Source: Motiliproteus sp965230735
GTDB taxonomy: Bacteria > Pseudomonadota > Gammaproteobacteria > Pseudomonadales > Balneatricaceae
DNA length: 64,000 nt
Assembly (NCBI RefSeq): GCF_965230735.1
Contig: NZ_OZ246016.1
Location: forward strand, 3,782,001 to 3,846,000
Direction of reading: 5' to 3'
The position numbers were made by a program, and so were the translations under genes. Below are positions 58,020 through 64,000 of the stretch, one piece after another. The notes under the pieces are model-generated. The model was not told the DNA's origin, searched no databases, and saw nothing but the letters and a program-made list of their open reading frames with translations. The first letter of the stretch is position 1. Each line of letters opens with the position of its first letter.

Positions 58020-58877
58020 ATGAACTCCGCTTCTATCAACGACGCTCAGCTGCAGCTGAGCCGTCAAATCGAAAACGTCCTGGTCGATCGTAACCTTCGC
58101 GGCATGAAGAAGGTCCAGCCGGCGTTGGAGCCCGGCTACTACCTGCGTGCGGCTCAGTTGCTGCGCGATATCAAGGGTACCGTCCTGATCGGCACCGGCT
58201 TCCCGGTGGTCGATACCTTCGAGACCGACGGTCCGGTCGGCGCCATCGCCCTGTACGACACCCTCGAATACCTCGGCGCTGAGCCGGTGATTGTCTGCGG
58301 TCCGCCGATGTCGGCGGCACTGGCAGCCGATTACCGGGTTCACGAGATCAAGGTCGGCCCCCAGGGCAAATGCGAGATTGAAGCCCAGCAGGCACTGGAT
58401 CAGCTCAAGCCCTCGCTAGTGCTATCGATCGAGCGTCCCGGTCAGGCTGAAGATGGCCATTACTACAACATGCGTGGTGAAGATATCAGCCCCCGGGCGG
58501 CCTGCTTCGATACGTTCGTGAAGCAGTGTGACTGCCCCACCATCGCGATCGGTGACGGTGGCAACGAGATCGGCATGGGCAACGTCAAGGAAGCACTACG
58601 TGATCTGGATATCACCGCCGCCGCCACCCAGTGTGACGAATTGCTGATCGCCGACGTTTCCAACTGGGGTGCCTACGGTCTAATCGCCCTGCTGGGGCTA
58701 TGGCGTAACGAAGACCTGCTGGCGCGGATCGAGCCGCTGAAAATCCTCGACTACCTGTCTCGACTGGGCAGTGTCGACGGTGTGACCCGATTGAACGAGC
58801 TAACCGAAGATGGCCTGTCGCCGGATGAGGGCGAAGCCGTTCTGCTGCAGCTGCGCAAGCTGGTCGGTATGGCCTAA
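58020..58877 (+). CDS. DUF4392 protein, D-glutamate cyclase C-half homologue
   Basis: A 285-aa protein homologous to the C-terminal domain of animal D-glutamate cyclase: RDIKGTVLIGTGFPVVDTFETDGPVGAIALYDTLEYLGAEPVIV, SIERPGQAEDGHYYNMRGEDIS, IAIGDGGNEIGMGNV and ADVSNWGAYGLIALL. It should act with the DUF1445 product in converting D-glutamate to 5-oxoproline, feeding PxpABC. The gene follows pxpC by 46 nt with AAGG upstream and ends at a strong terminator, so it closes the operon. Confidence 0.88.
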   Translation: MNSASINDAQLQLSRQIENVLVDRNLRGMKKVQPALEPGYYLRAAQLLRDIKGTVLIGTGFPVVDTFETDGPVGAIALYDTLEYLGAEPVIVCGPPMSAALAADYRVHEIKVGPQGKCEIEAQQALDQLKPSLVLSIERPGQAEDGHYYNMRGEDISPRAACFDTFVKQCDCPTIAIGDGGNEIGMGNVKEALRDLDITAAATQCDELLIADVSNWGAYGLIALLGLWRNEDLLARIEPLKILDYLSRLGSVDGVTRLNELTEDGLSPDEGEAVLLQLRKLVGMA

Positions 58878-58890
58878 GACGGCCCCATCC

Positions 58891-58930
58891 GCAGCCGCCG
58901 ACCTGACACCCGTCTCGGCGGCTGCTTTAT
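58891..58930 (+). terminator. Strong terminator after the pxp/DUF4392 operon
   Basis: GCAGCCGCCGA and TCGGCGGCTGC form a perfect 11-bp stem with a 13-nt loop, followed by TTTAT, 14 nt after the stop codon. Confidence 0.85.
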
Positions 58931-58999
58931 AACTCTGCCTTTCAACGTCCCTCGCTTTCTCAGACCTACCCTTTTCTGCCTCGGCTTTCTGGGCCATCA

Positions 59000-59018
59000 T
59001 GATCAAAAAGTTTGATCA
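59000..59018 (+). promoter_or_regulatory. 19-bp palindromic operator at LysR start
   Basis: TGATCAAA-AAG-TTTGATCA, a perfect 8-bp-arm inverted repeat ending 12 bp before the LysR ATG. It contains T-N11-A spacing typical of LysR sites, so autoregulation is likely. Confidence 0.65.
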
Positions 59019-59030
59019 GACTGTCCGACC

Positions 59031-59903
59031 ATGCGCATCCGAAATCTAGAAACCTTTGTCAAAGTCGCCCGCCTGGGTAGCTTTCATGCCGCCAGCGAGC
59101 AGCTCAACACCTCCCAACCGGCGGTCTCGGCCCGGATTAACGCCCTGGAGGATGAGCTCGGCGTCAAACTGTTCGATCGTGACAAGGGCGGCACCCGGTT
59201 AACCCCACGGGGACGCCAGACCCTACCCTACGCCGAGAAACTGCTGGCCCTGAGCCAGGAAATGAAGCAACAGCTGCATCAGGACGCCCCGGAACAGGGT
59301 GTGCTGCGGATCGGCATCAGCGACACCCTGGCCAGCCTGTGGCTGGCACCGCTGCTGCGGCAATGGGGAGAACGCTTCCCGTTGGTCGAGTTCGAAATCA
59401 GCGTCGATGTCAGTGCGGTGCTGAACCGCCAACTGCGTGACTATCAGTTGGACCTGACGCTGACTGTGGCCGAAGGCGGGAGCGACCAACTTGTCTGCGA
59501 GCCGCTTTGCCGTTATCCGATGCGCTGGTTTGCTGCCCCATCACTGGTTGGGGCTGACAATAACGCCGTGCCACTTGGCCAGCACCCGATACTCAGCTTT
59601 CCACGCCAGACCCGTCCCTGGCAGTACCTGCAGCAGCTGTTTGCCCCGCTGGGCGAGCAACGCCCCCAACTGCACACCTGCAGTTCGGTCGCCAGCCTGC
59701 TCGAGCTGGCCGAACAGGGCGTCGGTATCGCACTTCTACCCGAACCGCTGGTCCAACGGGGTATCGATGCCGGTCGACTGCGCCAAGTCGAGATCGATTC
59801 CCAGCCTCCTGCGCTAGAATTCAGCTGCAACTGGCACCTGAATGACGACCGTCTACTGCCGCGCCTGCTGGCTGACTGCGCCAGAGAGATCACCAACAAC
59901 TAG
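59031..59903 (+). CDS. LysR-family transcriptional regulator
   Basis: A 290-aa regulator. HTH: MRIRNLETFVKVARLGSFHAASEQLNTSQPAVSARINALEDELGVKLFDR. Effector domain: GVLRIGISDTLASLWLAPLLRQWGERFP and a GIALLPEPLVQRGI segment. It lies between the pxp/D-glutamate operon and the transaminase gene, so it may control one or both. A palindrome abuts its start, and a related TTGAT-containing inverted repeat precedes the transaminase. Confidence 0.92.
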   Translation: MRIRNLETFVKVARLGSFHAASEQLNTSQPAVSARINALEDELGVKLFDRDKGGTRLTPRGRQTLPYAEKLLALSQEMKQQLHQDAPEQGVLRIGISDTLASLWLAPLLRQWGERFPLVEFEISVDVSAVLNRQLRDYQLDLTLTVAEGGSDQLVCEPLCRYPMRWFAAPSLVGADNNAVPLGQHPILSFPRQTRPWQYLQQLFAPLGEQRPQLHTCSSVASLLELAEQGVGIALLPEPLVQRGIDAGRLRQVEIDSQPPALEFSCNWHLNDDRLLPRLLADCAREITNN

Positions 59904-59980
59904 CCGCCAAACAACAGGATTTATCAAAAAAACATCAATTATTCAGAAATAAAAACCAAAATTCTCGGAATTATGGGATA

Positions 59981-60002
59981 TATCAATTTCAACCTGTTGA
60001 TA
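59981..60002 (+). promoter_or_regulatory. Inverted repeat and possible promoter before transaminase gene
   Basis: TATCAA-N10-TTGATA. The right half, TTGATA, could also be a -35, with TATAAC at 60022-60027 as a -10 (19-bp spacing, loose). Regulator overlap with the promoter would fit LysR control. Confidence 0.45.
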
Positions 60003-60057
60003 AAATGACCGGCCCTAGACCTATAACGAACATAACTAAAAATCGGAGGTGATGACC

Positions 60058-60915
60058 ATGAGCATCGTTTACTTGAACGGATCCTACCTGCCTATTGAAG
60101 AGGCCAAGATCTCCCCGCTGGACCGTGGTTTTCTGTTTGGCGACGGCATTTATGAGGTAATCCCCTCCTACGAAGGCAAGATGGTCGGTTTCGGCCCCCA
60201 CATTGATCGCATGATCGACGGCCTGGCTGCGCTGGATATCAAGCTGGGTTGGGGTCACGAGCAGTGGAAGGATCTGTGCGATGCGTTGGTCGACAAGAAC
60301 GGCGGCGGCAACCTGGGTATCTACCTGCACGTCAGCCGCGGTGCCGACAACAAGCGTTTCCACGCTTTCCCGGAAGGTGTTGAGCCGACCGTATTCTGCA
60401 TGGCCTTCGAAATCCCGCTGCCGCAGCAGGCTGACCGCAACACCGCCAACGCATACAAAGTCGCTACCGGTGAAGACCTGCGCTGGAAGCGCTGCAACAT
60501 CAAGTCTACCGCCCTGCTGGGTAACGTGCTGCACTTCCAGGAAGGCTACGCGGCCGGCAACAACGAAATCCTGCTGTTCAACGCCGAAGGCAACCTGACC
60601 GAAGCCGGTGCCTGCAACGTCTTCATCGTCAAGGACGGTGTCGTTGCCACTCCGAAGCTGGACAACCAGATCCTGCCGGGTATCACCCGTATGCTGATCC
60701 TGAGCATCCTGCGCAAAGACGGCTCCATCACCGTTGAAGAGCGCGACATCAGCAAACAAGAAGTGCTGAGCGCCGACGAAGTCTGGATCACCAGCTCCTC
60801 CAAAGAGATGGCACCGGTCATCGAGATCGACGGCCAGCCGGTCGGCGACGGCAAAGTGGGCGAAGTTTGGGAAGCGGCCACCAAGCTCTACGCTGCCAAC
60901 AAGTTCGACTACTAA
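60058..60915 (+). CDS. D-amino-acid-transaminase-like class IV aminotransferase
   Basis: A 285-aa fold-type IV PLP enzyme: YLNGSYLPIEEAKISPLDRGFLFGDGIYEVIPSY, the PLP Lys149 in RCNIKSTALLGNVL, ILLFNAEGNLTEAGACNVFIVKDGVVATP and PGITRMLIL. The VSRGA segment and the neighbouring alanine racemase favour a D-amino acid transaminase over a branched-chain enzyme or 4-amino-4-deoxychorismate lyase. It would interconvert D-alanine and D-glutamate. The ATG at 60058 is set by an excellent GGAGGTGA; codon choice is strongly C/G-biased, suggesting high expression. Confidence 0.87.
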   Translation: MSIVYLNGSYLPIEEAKISPLDRGFLFGDGIYEVIPSYEGKMVGFGPHIDRMIDGLAALDIKLGWGHEQWKDLCDALVDKNGGGNLGIYLHVSRGADNKRFHAFPEGVEPTVFCMAFEIPLPQQADRNTANAYKVATGEDLRWKRCNIKSTALLGNVLHFQEGYAAGNNEILLFNAEGNLTEAGACNVFIVKDGVVATPKLDNQILPGITRMLILSILRKDGSITVEERDISKQEVLSADEVWITSSSKEMAPVIEIDGQPVGDGKVGEVWEAATKLYAANKFDY

Positions 60916-60933
60916 GACCCTGTCGTCCTTCTG

Positions 60934-60960
60934 AAAAACCTCGCTCCGGCGAGGTTTTTT
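60934..60960 (+). terminator. Rho-independent terminator after transaminase gene
   Basis: AAAAACCTCGC-TCCG-GCGAGGTTTTTT: 6-bp GC-rich stem extended by A:T pairs, with a six-T tract. Confidence 0.92.
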
Positions 60961-61106
60961 ATCGATAGCGCCCGCTTTCCGGCACGACACCGACGTCCGC
61001 CTGCCAATTCCCGCAGTGGACCCTCATCCTCAGCCCATTGAGGGATTTCGTCGTGGCCGCAGCTATGGGCGTACAATAGCCCTATTAGAACAAGCAGGAG
61101 AGCATC

Positions 61107-62240
61107 ATGTTTTATCGGGACACCTGGGTCGAGATCGATCTTGACCGGATCTACCACAATGTCTCGCATATCAAAGCCTTCTCCGGCTTCGAGCATCTGT
61201 TCGCGGTGGTTAAGGCGAATGCCTACAGCCACGGCGACATCGAAGTCGCTCGCGTGGCGCTCGAGGCCGGCGCCAGCCATCTGGCCGTGGCCTTTCTGGA
61301 CGAAGCCCTGGCACTGCGCAAGCAGTTTCCGCAGACCAAAATCCTGGTCATGGGTCCCATTCGACCCTCGGATCTGCAACATGCCGCCGAACAACAGATC
61401 ACGGTAACCACCCACGATCTGGCCTGGGTCGATGCGATCGCCGACTATCGCGGCCCTCGTGCTGACATCCACATCAAACTCGATACCGGGATGAACCGGA
61501 TCGGCCTGCTCGGCCCGGAGCAGTTCGAGCAGGCACTGAATCAACTACGACAGCATCCGGCGGTCAACCTGTGCGGCCTATTCAGCCACTTCGCCACCGC
61601 CGACTGCCTGGACGATTATTATCAACAGCAGACCCGGGCATTCGACGCTCTGGTCGAAGGAATCGATCTATCCCAGTTTGAGATCGTGCATCAGTCCAAC
61701 AGTGCCGGCATGCTCCGCCATGGCAAACAGCAGCACAGCAATGGTGGACGACTGGGTATCGCGATGTACGGCTTGCCGCCCAGCGACGATCTGGAGTTGC
61801 CGTTTGAACTGCAGCAGGCGTTTTCGTTGCATGCTCGTATCACCCAGCTGAAAACGGTGCCGGGCGGCGCCAAAGTCGGCTACGCCGCCAGCTACGAAGC
61901 CACCACTGAAGAGCGGATCGCCACCCTGCCGCTGGGCTATGCCGACGGCTGGCTACGCTATCATCAAGGCCGTGATGTCGAGGTTGCCGGTCGCCGCTTC
62001 CCGATTGTCGGCCGGGTCTGCATGGATCAGTGCATGATCCGCGTCGATGACCAGGTGCAACTGGGCGACCAGGTCACCCTGCTGGGCGATCTGATCAGCG
62101 TCACCGATGCCGCCGATGACCTCAACACCATCAACTATGAGATCGTCTGCTCCATCTCGGACCGGGTGCCTCGGTTGTACAAGCGCGGAGGCCAAGTTAT
62201 CGGCGAGCGCTACGACCGTTTCGAGACCCGCAACCGTTAA
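61107..62240 (+). CDS. alr: Alanine racemase family enzyme
   Basis: A 377-aa PLP TIM-barrel enzyme: VEIDLDRIYHNV, PLP Lys36 in VVKANAYSHG (the common form is ANAYGHG), IHIKLDTGMNRIGL, HQSNSAG, RLGIAMYGL, VGYAASYEA with the catalytic Tyr, and VGRVCMDQCMI. It interconverts L- and D-alanine; the Ser variant next to His does not touch the catalytic residues. AGGAGAGCATC precedes the ATG. It follows the transaminase terminator, so it is probably its own unit. Confidence 0.93.
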   Translation: MFYRDTWVEIDLDRIYHNVSHIKAFSGFEHLFAVVKANAYSHGDIEVARVALEAGASHLAVAFLDEALALRKQFPQTKILVMGPIRPSDLQHAAEQQITVTTHDLAWVDAIADYRGPRADIHIKLDTGMNRIGLLGPEQFEQALNQLRQHPAVNLCGLFSHFATADCLDDYYQQQTRAFDALVEGIDLSQFEIVHQSNSAGMLRHGKQQHSNGGRLGIAMYGLPPSDDLELPFELQQAFSLHARITQLKTVPGGAKVGYAASYEATTEERIATLPLGYADGWLRYHQGRDVEVAGRRFPIVGRVCMDQCMIRVDDQVQLGDQVTLLGDLISVTDAADDLNTINYEIVCSISDRVPRLYKRGGQVIGERYDRFETRNR

Positions 62241-62249
62241 ATCCGATAC

Positions 62250-62282
62250 GTCAGGGCCGGGGCAATCGCTTCCGGCTCTGAC
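62250..62282 (+). terminator. Hairpin after alr, possible terminator
   Basis: GTCAGGGCCGG pairs with CCGGCTCTGAC (one G-U) across an 11-nt loop, 10 nt past the stop. No U-tract follows, so termination is uncertain. Confidence 0.45.
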
Positions 62283-62513
62283 AGGTGGCATCTCCGGACC
62301 GTTTTACCCCTATCGATCCCACCTCAGAGAGGTGCTCCGGTACTGCCGGAACCTAACAGCTGTTAATTCAGCCACTTTTATCCCTTTTAACTGTCGGTCA
62401 AACCGATCGGGTTGACCTGAATCAACCCATTTACACCCTATTCCTTACTATGCTTATTCGTCAAAGCTATAGCCGAATTTTCTTTCGGTTCTCTTTTCGA
62501 CTAAGGCGACGCC

Positions 62514-64000
62514 ATGATTGACGATAAAGTGCGAAGTATCGTGCGGTCCCTCTCCGAAGCCAAAGGCAGGCATTTTTTCGAAAGTATCGTACCGGCACTC
62601 TCCAATGCGATCGATGCGGACTACGCCTATGTTGCCGAGCTGAACGATACCCTGGACCACGCCACCACCCTCGCACTGACCGCCGATGGCGAGCTGATCG
62701 ACAACATCAGCTACGCGCTGAAAGATACCCCATGCGCCAATGTCGCCGACGATGATGTCTGTATCCACCATTGTGATGTTCAAAGCTTCTATCCTCAGGA
62801 CCAGCTGCTGGTCGAGATGGAGATCCAAGCCTATGTCGGAACGCCGTTGTTCGATAGCGATGGGGCAGTCATCGGTTTGGTGGTCGCGCTCTACAAGCAG
62901 CCGCTGATCAACAGCGGGCCGGTCGAATCACTCTTTTTGCTGTTTGCCGGACTGATCTCCGGTGAACTGGAGAAACGCCACAAGAATCAACAGCTGTTAT
63001 TGGCCCAGCGGGTTCTGGATACCTCCTACGATGCCATCGTGGTCTGCGATAAGAATCGGCTGATCAGCTATGTAAATCCGGCGTTTGAGCAGATCACCGG
63101 CTACCAACTCGATGAAGTACTGGGCAGAAATCCCAAGCTACTCAATTCCGGTCGCCAACAAGAGCCGTTCTACGCGCAGATGTGGCAATCGATCGACGAT
63201 CAGGGCAGTTGGTCCGGCGAGATCTGGAACCGCCGCAAAGACGGCCGGGTTTACCCCAGTTGGCTGACCATCTCATCGGTACTCAACAGCGAGGGAGAAG
63301 CCACCCATTACACCGGCATCGCCCATGACATCAGCGCCCAGAAAGCGTTCGAAGCCAAAATCCTATACCAGTCAACCCACGATCTGCTGACGGGTCTTCC
63401 CAACCGGGCGCTGTTTCTGGAAACGTTACAGCAGGTCTTGGACAGCCAGGCGGCAAGCGATCAGCCGCTCGGGGTCATGATCTTCAATCTCGATCACTTC
63501 AAGCTGGTCAACCACACCCTGGGCCATCACAACGGTAATCTATTACTGTGCCGTTTGGCCGAGAAAATCAGTGAAGCCTTGGGTGATGACGGCCTGCTGG
63601 GACGTACCGGCGGGGATGAGTTTGCGCTGCTGTTGCGCCAGCACGACGGCGACCCAACCCTGCATCAGCAGGCGCAGCAACTCCAGGAACTGATACGCAC
63701 CCCCTTGACGCTGCACGACCAGAACCATCAGTTAACAGCCAGCAGCGGCCTTTCCATCTACGAGCACAACAACGGTGATGCGGAGACGCTGCTTTCCCAT
63801 GCGATCAGCGCCATGGAGGCGGCCCGACACAGCGGCCGCAATCGTCTGCGCTTATTTGACCCGCAGCTCCGACAGCAGCTGGAACAACGAATTCAACTGC
63901 GGCAGCGGCTGCATGAGGCGATCGAGCAGAAACGCTTCGAAGTTCACTATCAACCGATCGTCGAGCTTCATAGTCGGAAGATCGTTAAATGCGAAGCACT
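62514..64000 (+). CDS. GAF-PAS-GGDEF-EAL c-di-GMP protein, 5' part
   Basis: The frame runs from ATG 62514 off the end of the window (495 codons seen). Residues 1-150 form a GAF-like sensor region, with a CIHHCDV segment that may bind a ligand or metal. Residues about 165-280 are a PAS domain (DTSYDAIVVCDKNRLISYVNPAFEQITGY, RRKDGRVYPSWLTIS). A GGDEF domain follows, with intact RTGGDEFAL at residues 364-372 and no RxxD I-site. The EAL domain begins with RLHEAIEQKRFEVHYQPIVELHSRKIVKCEA. Cyclase versus phosphodiesterase activity cannot be judged without the rest of the EAL domain. No membrane helix is visible. Confidence 0.9.
   Translation, partial: MIDDKVRSIVRSLSEAKGRHFFESIVPALSNAIDADYAYVAELNDTLDHATTLALTADGELIDNISYALKDTPCANVADDDVCIHHCDVQSFYPQDQLLVEMEIQAYVGTPLFDSDGAVIGLVVALYKQPLINSGPVESLFLLFAGLISGELEKRHKNQQLLLAQRVLDTSYDAIVVCDKNRLISYVNPAFEQITGYQLDEVLGRNPKLLNSGRQQEPFYAQMWQSIDDQGSWSGEIWNRRKDGRVYPSWLTISSVLNSEGEATHYTGIAHDISAQKAFEAKILYQSTHDLLTGLPNRALFLETLQQVLDSQAASDQPLGVMIFNLDHFKLVNHTLGHHNGNLLLCRLAEKISEALGDDGLLGRTGGDEFALLLRQHDGDPTLHQQAQQLQELIRTPLTLHDQNHQLTASSGLSIYEHNNGDAETLLSHAISAMEAARHSGRNRLRLFDPQLRQQLEQRIQLRQRLHEAIEQKRFEVHYQPIVELHSRKIVKCEA

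Noticed and set aside
59989..60990. 333-codon minus-strand frame opposite the transaminase
   Set aside because: Antisense shadow caused by strong codon bias; it would also read through the terminator of the plus-strand gene.
1..64000. CRISPR array, prophage, integron or restriction system
   Set aside because: No regularly spaced direct repeats with unique spacers, no phage structural genes, no integrase and no methylase or nuclease pairs were seen.

Overview
The window is chromosomal DNA from a gammaproteobacterium. Evidence: tex, a Dnr-type CRP/FNR regulator, 4.5S SRP RNA, a BCCT transporter, c-di-GMP enzymes and an O-antigen cluster with Wzx, Wzy and Wzz. The flanks look moderately GC-rich (roughly 55-60% by eye). 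BCCT transport, PxpABC and hemerythrin signalling suggest an aquatic, possibly marine, Oceanospirillales-like bacterium; this placement is inference. Coordinates and starts were read by eye from ORFs, ribosome binding sites and family knowledge; no database search was run.

Layout. 1-9.9 kb: the 3' end of a secreted repeat protein, an exported truncated hemoglobin, a YeeE/YedE permease, tex, a periplasmic protein with a BaeSR-like two-component system behind an 11-bp-phased repeat array, and a hemerythrin-GGDEF protein. 10-22 kb: BCCT transporter, a cNMP/CBS/DUF294 protein with a DEDDh exonuclease, transporter-regulator pairs (LysE/Lrp, EamA/LysR), a eukaryotic-type HisA, a MaoC protein, an orphan ABC ATPase and a family-3 binding protein. 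22-25.6 kb: SRP RNA, Dnr-TlpA pair, acyl-CoA ligase.

25.9-52.5 kb is one long minus-strand surface-polysaccharide cluster. In transcription order it holds wzz; wecB-wecC (UDP-ManNAcA); rfbB-rfbA-fdtA-fdtC-fdtB (a dTDP-3-acetamido-3,6-dideoxyhexose such as Fuc3NAc); a three-gene cassette that I assign to phosphoramidate synthesis; an unknown small protein; a formyltransferase; wzx; a TagF/CDP-glycerol-transferase-like protein; a GT2; wzy; a VpsJ-like protein; asnB; a WecG/TagA transferase; an IS3-family insertion; wcaJ; and manC. The stretch from about 32.9 to 40 kb is clearly AT-rich and looks acquired.

The main finding is at 40,060-44,553. A PEP-synthase-like kinase fused to a nucleotidyltransferase-like domain, a class I glutamine amidotransferase and a nucleotidyltransferase match, gene for gene, the Campylobacter jejuni enzymes that make cytidine diphosphoramidate (glutamine kinase Cj1418, gamma-glutamyl-CDP-amidate hydrolase Cj1417, phosphoglutamine cytidylyltransferase Cj1416). 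The later Campylobacter steps (CDP-amidate kinase, methyltransferases) are not seen. The glycan may therefore carry an unmethylated phosphoramidate, perhaps transferred by the TagF-like protein.

52.5-64 kb: a YrdC/YciO-family protein and galE close the minus-strand block. A plus-strand D-glutamate/5-oxoproline region follows: DUF1445, pxpABC and DUF4392 (the two halves of eukaryotic D-glutamate cyclase as separate genes), LysR, a D-amino-acid-transaminase-like enzyme and alanine racemase. A GAF-PAS-GGDEF-EAL protein runs off the right edge.
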